A stretch of DNA of 64,000 bases from Hyphomicrobiales bacterium (GTDB taxonomy: Bacteria; Pseudomonadota; Alphaproteobacteria; Rhizobiales; Beijerinckiaceae): NCBI GenBank assembly GCA_027489955.1, contig JAIXYZ010000013.1, positions 806,001 through 870,000 of the forward strand, read 5' to 3'. Positions 26,975 to 38,730 of this stretch are shown one piece after another; position 1 is the first letter of the stretch, and the number at the start of each line of letters is the position of its first letter. The notes under the pieces are model-generated. The model did not search any database and had not been told where the DNA came from. It saw nothing but the letters and a program-made list of their open reading frames with translations. The position numbers and the translations under genes are program-made.

Positions 26975-27454
26975 TCACCTCGCGTTGATCACGACGTAGT
27001 CCACCACGAGATCGTGGCCCATGCGCCGGTCGCGGCGGGCGAAGCCGATCAGGATGTCGACGAAGAGCAGCAGGGCCGTGGTTGCGGCCACGTAGAACAG
27101 CAAAGCGTGGATGGCGGCGCCGATCATGTCCGGCGCACGTCCCGACGAGGTGACGACCTTGAGGCCCATCATCCGCATGCCCAGCGTGGACTGCCTGGAG
27201 CCGCCCACCGTGATCGCGCTGTAGAGCACGCCCGAGCCGGCCAGGAGCGGGAAGAGGAACCAGCCGAGCCCCAGCGTCAGCACGCCCAGGATGAGGATCA
27301 CGAACCACAGGATACCAGTGAAGATCAGGATCATCACCAGGTCGATGGCATAGGCGATCAGGCGCGACCACAGCACGCCGGAATAGGACCGGTCGTTGGC
27401 GGGCGTCAGGATCTGCGGCTCCTGCCGCGTGCCGATGGGGTCAGTGGAGCTCAT
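26975..27454 (-). CDS. RDD family membrane protein
   Basis: A 159-residue inner-membrane protein with three hydrophobic helices. The family's Arg-Asp pair is visible as RLIAYAIDLVMI near residue 30. The middle part has GSRQSTLGMRMMGLKVV, also typical of RDD proteins. Family members are mostly uncharacterised; a few act as ion antiporters. Its ATG overlaps the ilvA stop by four bases (ATGA), so it is translated from the hemB-livH-ilvA message. Confidence 0.85.
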   Translation of the reverse strand: MSSTDPIGTRQEPQILTPANDRSYSGVLWSRLIAYAIDLVMILIFTGILWFVILILGVLTLGLGWFLFPLLAGSGVLYSAITVGGSRQSTLGMRMMGLKVVTSSGRAPDMIGAAIHALLFYVAATTALLLFVDILIGFARRDRRMGHDLVVDYVVINAR

Positions 27455-28709
27455 TGTGTCCTTCCGCCTTGCGAGACGTCGCGATGGTCCCGGGCGTCGA
27501 TGCGGCGCGGCGCGAGGCCGTCATCCGCCAGAGCCCGGAGGATGGCATGGGAATGGTCGGCGTCGCGCGTCTCGATCGTCAGGTCGACCGAGACGCCCTT
27601 GGCCGGAACGTCCAGGAACAGCCGGCCGTGGCTGACCTCCAGGATGTTGGCGCCCAGTTCGCCGAGCCGCGACGCGATCCGCCCGAGCAGGCCCGGACGG
27701 TCGCTCGTGGTAATGCGGAACGAGACGATCCGTTCCTCGCGCTCCAGCTCGCGGATCATGACGGCCGACAGCAGCCGCGCGTCGATATTGCCGCCGCACA
27801 GGACGAGCCCGACGCGCCGGCCCCGGAACCGATCGGGCTGCGCGAGCATGGCGGCAAGGCCCGCAGCGCCCGCGCCTTCCGCCAGGCTGCGGTGATAGGC
27901 GGCGAACGCATAGACCGCCCGCTCCACCAGCGGCTCCGAAACGAGGACGATGTCCTTCACCAGCCGCTCGACGACGGGCAGGGTGAGCCGGCCGACGGTC
28001 TTGACCGCGATGCCCTCCGCCAAGGTGGGGCCGCCGATAGGCGCGTCCTCGCCGCGGATCGCGTTGGTGAACGAGGGATAGAGCGCGGCCTCCACGCCGA
28101 TGATCTCGATGTCCGGCCGCAGCGCCTTGGCGGCCACCGCCATGCCGGAGCACAGCCCGCCCCCGCCGATGGGGATGACCAGCACCTCCAGGGCCGGGTC
28201 GTCCGCCAGCATTTCCAGCGCGATCGTGCCCTGGCCCGCCATGACGGCGGCGTCGTCGTAGGGGTGGACGAAGACGAGGCCGTCCTGCGCAGCGATCTCG
28301 TTGGCCCGGGAGGCGGATTCGGCCAGTGTCTCGCCGTGCAGCACGACTCGCGCGCCGTGGGAGCGCGTGTTCTCGACCTTCACCAGCGGCGTGTCCTGCG
28401 GCATGACGATGGTGGCTGGACATCCCAACCGCCGGGCATGATAGGCGACCGCCTGCGCATGGTTGCCCGCCGACATGGCGATGACGCCCCGCGCCCGCTC
28501 CGATGCGGGCAGAGACAGCAGCATGTTGGCCGCGCCCCGTTCCTTGAAGGATGCGGTGGCCTGCATCGTCTCGTGCTTCACGATGACGGTTGCGCCGGTC
28601 AGGTCCGACAGGCGCGGCGCCACCGTCTGCGGCGTGCGCAGAACGTGCCCCGCAATGGTGCGGGCGGCGGCCTCGACGGCGGCGAGATCGATGGCGAAGG
28701 GGCCTGATG

Positions 28710-28713
<4 letters not shown>
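27451..28713 (-). CDS. ilvA: Threonine ammonia-lyase (threonine dehydratase) with ACT domain
   Basis: This fold-type II PLP enzyme turns threonine into 2-oxobutanoate and ammonia, the entry to isoleucine. The 420-residue protein has the Schiff-base Lys57 in ATASFKERGA, the phosphate loop IPIGGGGLCSG and the C-terminal GLVLCGGNID. A single ACT-like domain follows at about residues 335-410 (SFRITTSDRPGLLGRIASRLGELG). The biosynthetic E. coli IlvA is about 514 residues with two regulatory ACT-like domains, so this is the shorter form. Either biosynthetic or catabolic use is possible. Both its start and stop overlap its neighbours by four bases. Confidence 0.92.
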
Positions 28714-31072
<2,359 letters not shown>

Positions 31073-31184
31073 TTATCACACGCCTCGCGCGGTCGAAAGC
31101 GCACGCCGCGCCCGCGCGGTGCCGCAGGTTGACGCTGCAGGACCGTTGGGGGAAGGCTCCGGCCTTTCCCGCGGGAGGCGCACG

Positions 31185-32264
31185 ATGACCGACGAGGCCA
31201 CGACCGGACAGACGCAGGATATCGTCTGCGAACGCCGCGGCGCGGCCGGGTTCGTCGTGCTCAATCGCCCCAAGGCGCTGAACGCGCTGAACCATCCCAT
31301 GGTGAAGGGTCTCGCCGCGGCGCTGGATGCCTGGGAGCACGACCCCGCCGTCACCCGCATCGTCGTCACCGGAGCGGGCGACCGGGCGTTCTGCGCCGGC
31401 GGCGACATCCGCCTGGTCACCGAGCAGTGCAAGGCGGGCAGGGCGGACGAGGCGCTGGCCTTCTGGGCGGACGAGTACCGCCTGAACGTGCGCATCAAGC
31501 GCTATCCCAAGCCGTATGTCTCCCTCATCGACGGCATCGTCATGGGCGGCGGCGTCGGCGTGTCGCTCCACGGCTCCCACGTCGTCGGCACGCAGAAATA
31601 CCTGTTCGCCATGCCGGAAGTGGGGATCGGCTTCTTTCCGGACGTCGGCGGCTCCTATGCGCTCCCCCGGCTGCCGGGGCGGACGGGGACGTGGCTCGCG
31701 CTCACCGGCGAGCGGATCGGTCTCGCCGATGCGGCCGGGCTCGGCCTCGTGACCCATTGCGTGGCGTCCGATGATCTGCCCGCCCTGCGCGACGCGCTGT
31801 GCGAGGGCGTGCCGGTGGACGAGGCGCTTGCGGCCCGCCGGCTCGATCCCGGCCCGTCGCCCGCGCTGGCCGACCGCCCGGTGATCGACCGCTGCTTCGA
31901 CGGCGGCACCGTGCCCGACATCATGGCTGCCCTGGAGCGCGCCGCTCCGGACAGCCCGCTCGCTGAGCGGGCGCTCGCGGCGATGCGCGCGAAGTCTCCC
32001 ACCTCCCAGGCCATCGCGCTGGAGCAGATGCGCCGGGGTGCCGCGATGGATTTCGAATCGGCCATGGCGATGGAGATGCGCATCGTCTCCCGGATCGTGG
32101 AGGGCCACGACTTCTTCGAGGGCGTGCGCGCCGTCATCGTCGACAAGGACCAGAAGCCGGTCTGGCGTCCCGACCGGATCGACGCGGTCGACGCCGCCGC
32201 CATCGCGCGCTATTTCGAGCCGCTGCCGCCGCACCGGGAACTGTTCGCGGCCGCCGGAGGATGA
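31185..32264 (+). CDS. Enoyl-CoA hydratase/isomerase family protein, 3-hydroxyisobutyryl-CoA hydrolase-like
   Basis: A 359-residue crotonase-fold protein. The oxyanion loops are FCAGGDIR (about residue 68) and DGIVMGGGVGVSLHG. The acidic pair lies in MPEVGIGFFPDVGGSYALPR. The C-terminal extension with FDGGTVPDIMAALE and DFFEGVRAVIVDKDQKPVWRP is characteristic of 3-hydroxyisobutyryl-CoA hydrolases of valine breakdown. Simple enoyl-CoA hydratases are about 260 residues. No other valine-catabolism gene is next to it. ATG at 31185 has GGGAGG ten bases upstream. It faces away from hemB across a 145-base gap and is followed by a DUF6163 gene after one base. Confidence 0.88.
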   Translation: MTDEATTGQTQDIVCERRGAAGFVVLNRPKALNALNHPMVKGLAAALDAWEHDPAVTRIVVTGAGDRAFCAGGDIRLVTEQCKAGRADEALAFWADEYRLNVRIKRYPKPYVSLIDGIVMGGGVGVSLHGSHVVGTQKYLFAMPEVGIGFFPDVGGSYALPRLPGRTGTWLALTGERIGLADAAGLGLVTHCVASDDLPALRDALCEGVPVDEALAARRLDPGPSPALADRPVIDRCFDGGTVPDIMAALERAAPDSPLAERALAAMRAKSPTSQAIALEQMRRGAAMDFESAMAMEMRIVSRIVEGHDFFEGVRAVIVDKDQKPVWRPDRIDAVDAAAIARYFEPLPPHRELFAAAGG

Positions 32265-32265
32265 A

Positions 32266-32670
32266 GTGAGCCGCACCCAGTCAGGCCAGGCGCCCGTCGA
32301 CACCCGCCGCCGCCGCGTCCGCTGGGGCATGGTGCTGGTCTGGTTCCTGCGCATCCTGGCGATGCTCTGGATCGCCAAGGGGCTGATGTCCTGGGCTCTG
32401 CTGCTGGGCGGAGGCTTCGAGGGACGCACCACCGCCTTCCAGACGACCGTGATCTACTTCGCCCTGATCGACATCATCGCCGGCGTCGGCCTGTGGCTGA
32501 CGTCGACCTGGGGCGGCGTGCTGTGGATCCTTGCCGTGATGAGCCACATCATCCTTGGCGCCTTCTTCCCCCGCGTGGTCGTGCTGGGCACTCCCGCGAT
32601 GATGGCGCAACTGGCTTTGGTCTTCGCTTACCTTACCGTTTCATGGCTGGCGTCCCGGGAAGAAACCTGA
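32266..32670 (+). CDS. DUF6163 family small membrane protein
   Basis: A 134-residue protein with a basic N-terminus (DTRRRRVRW) and about four transmembrane helices. It uses GTG at 32266, one base after the end of the hydrolase gene, so the two are probably co-translated. The family is recognised only by overall pattern, with no known function. The downstream 194 bases are AT-rich and non-coding. Confidence 0.75.
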   Translation: MSRTQSGQAPVDTRRRRVRWGMVLVWFLRILAMLWIAKGLMSWALLLGGGFEGRTTAFQTTVIYFALIDIIAGVGLWLTSTWGGVLWILAVMSHIILGAFFPRVVVLGTPAMMAQLALVFAYLTVSWLASREET

Positions 32671-32694
32671 CGCCGCCGGAAGGTTCATCGTTAC

Positions 32695-32864
32695 CGGCCG
32701 TTTAGGTAAAGATAATTCGAATTCGGTTTTGATTAACGCCAATCAGGAAACCTTTGATTCACATCGATATTTAAACTCGTTTTCATCGGTGGAACGCTAT
32801 CGTCCTCCTCACATTCAGACCGGACATGAATCCGGCGAGGCAAATAAAACAGGCGAGGCGTACG
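32695..32864 (+). promoter_or_regulatory. AT-rich upstream region of the ldtR-like gene
   Basis: This is the clearest drop in G+C within the window. It contains the palindrome AATTCGAATT (32714-32723) and the inverted repeat TGATT-N6-AATCA (32730-32745) inside TTGATTAACG. No single -35/-10 pair is convincing. It most likely holds the ldtR promoter and regulator-binding sites. Confidence 0.5.
32729..32738 (+). promoter_or_regulatory. TTGATTAACG element upstream of ldtR
   Basis: The 10-base sequence TTGATTAACG occurs here and again upstream of the L,D-transpeptidase gene at 33560-33569. Repetition before a regulator and its predicted target suggests a binding site, perhaps for LdtR itself (inference). 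Confidence 0.4.
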
Positions 32865-33374
32865 ATGAAGACTGCAGCGAAGACTGTCGATACTCAGGCT
32901 CCGGTCGTCGAAACCGAGATCAAGCCGCTCTATCTCGAGGCTCTGACGCTGGTCGAGCGGCTGCACCGCCGGCTTCTCGACGTGATCAAGGACGAGTTCG
33001 AGCGGCGCGGCCGGGACGACGTGAACAGCGTGCAGGCGCTGCTCCTGTACAATATCGGCGACAAGGAGCTCACCGCCAGCGAGCTGCGCACCCGCGGCTA
33101 CTATCTGGGCTCCAACGTCTCCTACAACGTCAAGAAGCTGGTCGAGATGGGCTATCTCCATCACGCCCGCTCGCGCATCGACCGCCGCTCGGTCCGCATC
33201 AGCCTGACCGACAAGGGCCGGCAGGTGCACGAGATCGTGAACCGGCTCTACGAGAAGCACATCCGCACCGTGGAGCCGATCGGCGGCATCTCCATGGACG
33301 ACTTCAAGCGCCTCAACCAGGCTCTCGTCCGCCTGGAGCGCTACTGGACCGACCAGATCCGCTACCGCCTCTGA
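32865..33374 (+). CDS. ldtR: MarR-family transcriptional regulator, LdtR-like
   Basis: A 169-residue winged-helix protein of the MarR superfamily: helices around IKPLYLEALTLVERLHRR, the recognition region ELRTRGYYLGSNVSYNVKKL, and the wing HARSRIDRRSVRISLTDKG. It closely resembles LdtR, described in Liberibacter and Sinorhizobium as a regulator of an L,D-transpeptidase gene (ldtP) and of osmotic tolerance. The next gene here is an L,D-transpeptidase, which supports the name. The ATG at 32865 is preferred over one 13 codons upstream because GGCGAGG precedes it. Confidence 0.85.
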   Translation: MKTAAKTVDTQAPVVETEIKPLYLEALTLVERLHRRLLDVIKDEFERRGRDDVNSVQALLLYNIGDKELTASELRTRGYYLGSNVSYNVKKLVEMGYLHHARSRIDRRSVRISLTDKGRQVHEIVNRLYEKHIRTVEPIGGISMDDFKRLNQALVRLERYWTDQIRYRL

Positions 33375-33410
33375 TCGTCCGGATCCATCAAGTCCGCTAC
33401 AGGCTTCACG

Positions 33411-33436
33411 CCCCGGATCGCCCCCGCGATCCGGGG
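33411..33436 (+). terminator. Hairpin after the ldtR-like gene
   Basis: An 11-base-pair perfect stem (CCCCGGATCGC / GCGATCCGGGG) with a CCCC loop, starting 37 bases after the stop codon. It lacks a T-run but would separate ldtR from ldtP transcription. Confidence 0.5.
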
Positions 33437-33559
33437 TGCCGCCGTCTGCAGGGGAGGGCAGTGCTGCATCCCGGCCACACAGGCCTGCCATGCGGCCTTC
33501 GCGCTTCGGTTCGGCGCTCCGCTGCCTTAAATCGGCCCGACTGTTGGCCTTCCTCACGG

Positions 33560-33569
33560 TTGATTAACG
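33560..33569 (+). promoter_or_regulatory. TTGATTAACG element upstream of the L,D-transpeptidase gene
   Basis: Second copy of the 10-base element seen before ldtR, here 90 bases before the chosen ATG of the L,D-transpeptidase gene. This is a plausible LdtR site (inference). Confidence 0.4.
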
Positions 33570-33658
33570 GTGTTCCTTCAGGTTTGGGGAAGGAACCCGG
33601 CTGGGGATGAATGCGCCGTCGCGGCGCGCCTGCCGACAAGCTGGATAGTGGATCGACG

Positions 33659-34927
33659 ATGGTTTCGCGCAACTTCGCCTCTGGCCTGACCCGCCGCAGC
33701 TTCGCGCTGGGCTCCCTTGCCGTCTCGGCCGCCGCGCTCATGGCTGGCCGCGCGATGGCAGCCCCCGGCGACTTCATCGGCGGCTCGGCCGAATGGGTCC
33801 AGTCTTACGATGCGTCCGCGGGCATGCGCGTGTCGCGTTCGTTCGTGCCTGTGCTCTCGCCGCAGACGCTGGCGGCGACCGAGCAGGCGATCGAGCAATA
33901 TCGCCAGCTTGCGGCCCAGGGCGGCTGGCGGCCGCTGGCCGGCGGCGAGCGCCTGCGGGTGGGCGTGCGCAGCCCCGCGGTCGTCGCGCTGCGCCAGCGC
34001 CTGATCGTGTCCGGCGACATGGACCCGGCCGCCGGTGCCTCCCAGGTCTACGATTCCTACGTCGAGGGCGCCGTGCGCCGCTTCCAGACGCGCCACGGCC
34101 TCAACGCCACGGGCTCGATCAACAGCGCCACGCTGGCCGCACTCAACGTGCCCGCCGACGTGCGCCTGCGCCAGCTCGAGATCAACATCGTCCGGCTGCG
34201 CTCCTATTCGGGCAATCTCGGTCAGCGCTACGTCGTGGCGAACATCCCGGCCGCACTGGTGGAGACCGTCGAGAACGACGTCGTCGCCACCCGCCACGCC
34301 GCCGGCGTCGGCAAGATCGACCGGCAGTCCCCGATCCTCCAGACGCGCATTCCGGAGGTGAACTTCAACCCGACCTGGACCGTGCCGGCCTCGATCATCA
34401 AGAAGGACCTCATCCCCAAGATGCGGGTCGAGCCGACCTACCTGACCGAGAACCGCATCCGGATCATCGCAAACGGCCAGGAGATCGCGCCCTCGTCGGT
34501 GAACTGGAACTCCGACGAGGCCACCCGCTACACGTTCCGGCAGGACCCGGGCGGCGAGTTCAACTCGCTCGGCTTCGTGCGCATCAACATCCCGAGCCCG
34601 CACGGCGTCTACATGCACGACACGCCGGCCAAGGGCATCTTCGGCGACGATTTCCGCTTTGTGTCGTCGGGCTGCATCCGCGTGCAGAACGTGCGCGACT
34701 ACATCACCTGGCTGCTCAAGGACACGCCCGGCTGGGACCGCGAACACATCGACCGGGTGCTTCAGTCCGGCGAGCGAATCGACGCGCGGCTCTCGTCCCC
34801 CGTGCCGGTCTACTGGGTCTACATCACCGCCTGGGCCGGTCCCGACGGGGTCATCCAGTTCCGCGACGACATCTACGGCAAGGACGGGCTGGGCCGGACC
34901 CCGGTCGCCCAGGCCGAGACCGATTGA
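33659..34927 (+). CDS. ldtP: L,D-transpeptidase (YkuD/YcbB type) with peptidoglycan-binding domain, probable LdtP
   Basis: A 422-residue exported cell-wall enzyme that makes 3-3 cross-links or attaches proteins to peptidoglycan. The N-terminus carries a twin-arginine-like signal (TRRSFALG, residues 11-18, then a hydrophobic stretch and AMAAPG). A peptidoglycan-binding domain follows (SPAVVALRQRL ... AVRRFQTRHGLNATG). The YkuD catalytic domain ends with HGVYMHDTPAKGIFG and the nucleophile Cys339 in SSGCIRVQN. The start at 33659 puts the twin Arg near the N-terminus; an upstream ATG at 33611 would add 16 residues. It lies directly downstream of the LdtR-like gene. Confidence 0.92.
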   Translation: MVSRNFASGLTRRSFALGSLAVSAAALMAGRAMAAPGDFIGGSAEWVQSYDASAGMRVSRSFVPVLSPQTLAATEQAIEQYRQLAAQGGWRPLAGGERLRVGVRSPAVVALRQRLIVSGDMDPAAGASQVYDSYVEGAVRRFQTRHGLNATGSINSATLAALNVPADVRLRQLEINIVRLRSYSGNLGQRYVVANIPAALVETVENDVVATRHAAGVGKIDRQSPILQTRIPEVNFNPTWTVPASIIKKDLIPKMRVEPTYLTENRIRIIANGQEIAPSSVNWNSDEATRYTFRQDPGGEFNSLGFVRINIPSPHGVYMHDTPAKGIFGDDFRFVSSGCIRVQNVRDYITWLLKDTPGWDREHIDRVLQSGERIDARLSSPVPVYWVYITAWAGPDGVIQFRDDIYGKDGLGRTPVAQAETD

Positions 34928-34950
34928 CGCGACTGCCTCGCGCAAAACCC

Positions 34951-34978
34951 CGAAAGCCCGCCGCGAGGCGGGCTTTCG
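34951..34978 (+). terminator. Terminator hairpin after ldtP
   Basis: A 12-base-pair perfect stem (CGAAAGCCCGCC / GGCGGGCTTTCG) with a GCGA loop, 23 bases past the stop codon. The T-run is weak (CCGTTT). Confidence 0.75.
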
Positions 34979-35120
34979 CCGTTTGGGATGCGCGCTCTTC
35001 GGTTGGCTGGCGATGCCGCGCGTGATAAGCGGACCCCGCAACATCTAGGCGGGTCCGTGCCGACCGCGCACTAAAGGTGCCCGCCGTTCCGCGACAGACC
35101 CACGAACGACGAGGCCGGCC

Positions 35121-36422
35121 ATGACCGCGAGCGAAGCCAGCAACCATCTTTCCAACAGCTTCTTCTCCGCCGGGCTGGCCGATGCCGATCCGGAGATCGC
35201 CCGCGCCATCGACCTGGAGCTCAACCGCCAGCGCGACGAGATCGAGCTGATCGCCTCGGAGAACATCGTTTCCCGCGCCGTGCTCGAGGCGCAGGGCTCG
35301 GTGATGACGAACAAGTACGCGGAAGGCTATCCGGGCCGGCGCTATTACGGCGGCTGCCAGTTCGTGGACATCGCCGAGAAGCTCGCCATCGAGCGCGCCT
35401 GCCGCCTGTTCGACGCCAGGTTCGCGAACGTCCAGCCCAATTCCGGCAGCCAGGCCAACCAGGCGGTGTTCATGGCGCTCATGAAGCCGGGCGACACGTT
35501 CATGGGCCTGGACCTTGCGGCCGGCGGCCACCTGACCCACGGCGCGCCGCCGAACATGTCGGGCAAGTGGTTCAACGTCGTCAGCTACGGCGTCTGCGTC
35601 GTCGACCAGAAGATCGACATGGATGCCGTCGAGCGCCTGGCGATCGAGAACAAGCCCAAGCTGATCATCGCCGGCGGCTCGGCCTATGCCCGCCATTGGG
35701 ACTTCGCCCGGTTCCGCGAGATCGCGGACAAGGTCGGCGCGTATTTCCTGGTCGACATGGCTCATTTCGCCGGCCTGGTGGCGGGCGGCGCGCATCCCTC
35801 GCCGTTCCCCCACGCCCATGTCGCGACCTCGACGACGCACAAGACCCTGCGCGGTCCGCGCGGCGGCCTGATCCTCACCAACGACGAGGAACTGGCCAAG
35901 AAGATCAATTCCGCGATCTTCCCCGGCCTCCAGGGTGGCCCGCTGATGCACGTGATCGCCGCCAAGGCGGTGGCGTTCGGCGAGGCGCTGCGTCCGGAGT
36001 TCAAGATCTACGCCCGCGCCGTGGTGGAGAACGCCAAGGCCCTCGCCGAGACCATCCGCGCAGGCGGCTACGACATCGTCACCGGCGGCACGGACAACCA
36101 TCTCATGCTGGTCGACCTGCGGCCCAAGAAGCTGACCGGCAAGGCCGCCGAGGCGGCCCTCGGCCGGGCGCACATCACCTGCAACAAGAACGGCGTGCCG
36201 TTCGACCCCGAGAAGCCGTTCGTCACGTCCGGCATCCGGCTCGGCACCCCGGCGGCCACCTCGCGCGGGTTCGGCGTCGCGGAGTTCAAGAAGGTCGGCG
36301 AACTCATCGTCGAGGTCCTGGACGGGCTCGCGGCCAACGGCGAGGAGGGCAATGCCGAGGTCGAGGCCTCGGTGAAGGCCCGCGCGCACGAGCTGACGCG
36401 CCGCTTCCCGATCTACGGCTGA
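35121..36422 (+). CDS. glyA: Serine hydroxymethyltransferase
   Basis: GlyA interconverts serine and glycine and supplies one-carbon units to folate. The 433-residue PLP enzyme has [11 protein letters not shown], the tetrahydrofolate and PLP loops [12 protein letters not shown] and [10 protein letters not shown], and the Schiff-base Lys in [15 protein letters not shown] weak inverted repeat (CGGACCC at 35030-35036 with GGGTCCG at 35051-35057) lies in its leader. It heads the plus-strand cluster glyA-nrdR-ribD-ribE-ribH-nusB-thiL. Confidence 0.97.
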   Translation: MTASEASNHLSNSFFSAGLADADPEIARAIDLELNRQRDEIELIASENIVSRAVLEAQGSVMTNKYAEGYPGRRYYGGCQFVDIAEKLAIERACRLFDARFANVQPNSGSQANQAVFMALMKPGDTFMGLDLAAGGHLTHGAPPNMSGKWFNVVSYGVCVVDQKIDMDAVERLAIENKPKLIIAGGSAYARHWDFARFREIADKVGAYFLVDMAHFAGLVAGGAHPSPFPHAHVATSTTHKTLRGPRGGLILTNDEELAKKINSAIFPGLQGGPLMHVIAAKAVAFGEALRPEFKIYARAVVENAKALAETIRAGGYDIVTGGTDNHLMLVDLRPKKLTGKAAEAALGRAHITCNKNGVPFDPEKPFVTSGIRLGTPAATSRGFGVAEFKKVGELIVEVLDGLAANGEEGNAEVEASVKARAHELTRRFPIYG

Positions 36423-36441
36423 CGCGGCCGGAGGGCGGGGC

Positions 36442-36942
36442 ATGCGCTGTCCGTATTGCGGGTCGCTCGACACCCAGGTGAAGGATTCCCGTCCCTCCGA
36501 CGACCATTCCACCATCCGCCGCCGCCGCATCTGTCCCGATTGCGGCGGCCGCTTCACCACGTTCGAGCGCGTCCAGCTGCGGGAGCTGACCGTGGTCAAG
36601 CGATCGGGCCGGCGCACCCCGTTCGACCGCGACAAGCTCATGCGGTCGGTCGAGGTCGCCCTGCGCAAGCGGCCCGTGGAGCCCGACCGCATCGAGCGCA
36701 TGGTCAACGGCATCGTCCGCCAGCTGGAGAGCTCGGGCGAGAGTGAGGTGGCCAGCGAGGCCATCGGCGAGCTCATCATGGAAGGGCTGCGCAGCCTCGA
36801 CGGCGTCGCCTATGTCCGCTTCGCCTCGGTCTACCGCAACTTCCGCGAGACCAAGGACTTCGAGGCCCTGATCGGCGAGCTGGCGGCCGACGAGCCCGCC
36901 GTCCCGGTGACGGCTGCGCGGGACCCCGGCACCAAGGGATGA
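36442..36942 (+). CDS. nrdR: Transcriptional repressor NrdR
   Basis: NrdR senses ATP/dATP and represses ribonucleotide reductase genes. The 166-residue protein has the N-terminal zinc ribbon (CPYCG ... [14 protein letters not shown]) with the basic RRRR stretch, followed by an ATP-cone domain ([20 protein letters not shown] and [11 protein letters not shown]). It sits 19 bases after glyA and overlaps ribD by four bases. Confidence 0.97.
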   Translation: MRCPYCGSLDTQVKDSRPSDDHSTIRRRRICPDCGGRFTTFERVQLRELTVVKRSGRRTPFDRDKLMRSVEVALRKRPVEPDRIERMVNGIVRQLESSGESEVASEAIGELIMEGLRSLDGVAYVRFASVYRNFRETKDFEALIGELAADEPAVPVTAARDPGTKG

Positions 36943-38060
36943 AAGGCGCCGACGAGCGTTTCATGCGCCATGCCCTCGCCTTGGGCCGGCGCGGCGCGGG
37001 CTCCACCTGGCCCAATCCATCCGTCGGCGCGGTCGTGGTGCGCGAAACCGCGGACGGCCCGCTCGTCGTCGGCACGGGCTGGACGCAGGCGGGCGGTCGC
37101 CCCCATGCCGAGCCCGTGGCGCTCGAGGAGGCGGGCCTGGCTGCCGTCGGGGCCACCCTCTACGTGACGCTCGAACCCTGTTCCCACCGCACCGTCCGCG
37201 GCGGCACGCCATGCGTCGAGCACACGATCCTGTCCGGCGTCGCCCGCGTGGTCTCGGCCATGGACGACCCCAACCCGAGGATCGCCGGCCTCGGCCACGC
37301 GCTGCTGCGCTCGGCGGGCGTGAAGGTCACCGCCGGTGTTCTTGCTGCGGAAGTGGCCCGCGACCTGCGCGGGCACATCATGCGCGTCACCAAGGGGCGT
37401 CCCGCCGTCACGCTCAAGATCGCCCGCACCGCCGACGGCTATGCTGGCGGCCCCGGCGGACGCAGGATTGCGGTCTCGTGCCCCGAGGCCGGCCGCTGGG
37501 TGCATCTGGAGCGCGCGCGCCACGACGCGATCATGCTGGGCATTGGCTCGATCCTGGCCGACGATCCCCTGCTGACGGTCCGCCTGCCGGGGCTGGAGCA
37601 CCTATCCCCGGTACGCGTCGTGCTCGACAGCCGCCTCCAGCTCGATCCCGGGTCGCAGCTCGTGCGCACCGCGCGGCAGGTGCCTGTCTGGGTGATCGCT
37701 GCGGAGGATGCGCCGGTCGCGCCGGAAGCCGCCCTGGTGAAGGCGGGGGTCGAGGTCATGCGCGTTCCGGCCGACGCCGCCGGCCGCGCCGATCTTTCCG
37801 AAGCCCTGCATCTGCTGGGCGCGCGGGGCATCACGCGGGTCTATGCCGAGGGCGGCCCTGCGGTGGGGGAGGCGCTCGCCATGCAGGGCCTCGCTGACGA
37901 GATCGTGCTTTCCGTCTCGCCCGTCGCCTTGGGCGAGCCCGGCGTGCCCGCCATCCGCCCCGGCCTTTCCGCTGCCATCGGCGATGGGCTCCGCTATCGT
38001 CTTGCCGAGACGTTCGCGGTCGGGCACGACCGCTTCGAGCGCTACGAAAGGGTCCCCTGA
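36939..38060 (+). CDS. ribD: Bifunctional diaminohydroxyphosphoribosylaminopyrimidine deaminase / 5-amino-6-(5-phosphoribosylamino)uracil reductase
   Basis: RibD carries out the second and third steps of the pyrimidine branch of riboflavin synthesis. The 373-residue protein has an N-terminal deaminase domain with the zinc signature (HAEP, then [13 protein letters not shown]) and a C-terminal NADPH-dependent reductase domain ([50 protein letters not shown]). Its start overlaps nrdR (ATGA) and its end overlaps ribE by one base. Confidence 0.96.
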   Translation: MKGADERFMRHALALGRRGAGSTWPNPSVGAVVVRETADGPLVVGTGWTQAGGRPHAEPVALEEAGLAAVGATLYVTLEPCSHRTVRGGTPCVEHTILSGVARVVSAMDDPNPRIAGLGHALLRSAGVKVTAGVLAAEVARDLRGHIMRVTKGRPAVTLKIARTADGYAGGPGGRRIAVSCPEAGRWVHLERARHDAIMLGIGSILADDPLLTVRLPGLEHLSPVRVVLDSRLQLDPGSQLVRTARQVPVWVIAAEDAPVAPEAALVKAGVEVMRVPADAAGRADLSEALHLLGARGITRVYAEGGPAVGEALAMQGLADEIVLSVSPVALGEPGVPAIRPGLSAAIGDGLRYRLAETFAVGHDRFERYERVP

Positions 38061-38695
38061 TGTTCACCGGCCTGGTCACCGATGTGGGGCAGATCGCGTC
38101 CGTGTCCGGCGCGGACCGGCTGCGCCGCGTGCGCATCGAGAGCCATTACGATCCCGCGACGATCGAGCTGGGCGCGTCCATCGCCTGCGCCGGCGTCTGC
38201 CTGACGGTCGTCGGCTTCGGCCCGGGCGCCTCGGGAGCCTGGTTCGAGATCGACGCCGCCAACGAGACCCTCGAGAAGACCACCGCGAAGGATTGGCGGC
38301 CCGGCACGCGGCTGAACCTGGAGCGTTCGCTGAAGGTGGGGGACGAGCTCGGCGGGCACATCGTCTCAGGCCACGTGGATGGCCTTGCCACGATCACCGA
38401 CCGCAAGGATGTCACCGGCGACGCGGGCCCCTGGGGGCCTTCCACGCGCTTCGTCGTGCGTGTCCCGCGCCAGCTCGCGCGGTTCATCGCGGTCAAGGGC
38501 TCTGTCTGCCTGGACGGCACGTCCCTGACGGTCAACGAGGTCGAGGGGGACCTGTTCTCCGTCCTGCTCATCCCCCATACGCTCGCCGTCACCACCTGGG
38601 GCGAGCGCCGGGCCGGCGACCGGGTCAATCTGGAGATCGACCTGATGGCGCGTTATGCCGCACGCCTTGCCGAGGCGGCCGCAAGCGGCTACTGA
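38060..38695 (+). CDS. ribE: Riboflavin synthase (alpha chain)
   Basis: This enzyme joins two 6,7-dimethyl-8-ribityllumazine molecules to give riboflavin. The 211-residue protein is a tandem repeat of two lumazine-binding domains, each beginning near [10 protein letters not shown] and [11 protein letters not shown] respectively; the conserved [12 protein letters not shown] and [13 protein letters not shown] motifs are seen. It shares one base with ribD. In many related genomes ribBA (GTP cyclohydrolase II / DHBP synthase) follows. Here only 35 bases separate it from ribH. Confidence 0.96.
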   Translation: MFTGLVTDVGQIASVSGADRLRRVRIESHYDPATIELGASIACAGVCLTVVGFGPGASGAWFEIDAANETLEKTTAKDWRPGTRLNLERSLKVGDELGGHIVSGHVDGLATITDRKDVTGDAGPWGPSTRFVVRVPRQLARFIAVKGSVCLDGTSLTVNEVEGDLFSVLLIPHTLAVTTWGERRAGDRVNLEIDLMARYAARLAEAAASGY

Positions 38696-38730
38696 CGCGC
38701 GCTCCCGCACCGTTACCGGATCCGTTCCCG

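Noticed and set aside
34979-35120. Possible glycine or SAM riboswitch before glyA
   Set aside because: Only a 7-base inverted repeat is visible. The tandem aptamer core of a glycine riboswitch and the conserved SAM-II elements could not be found.
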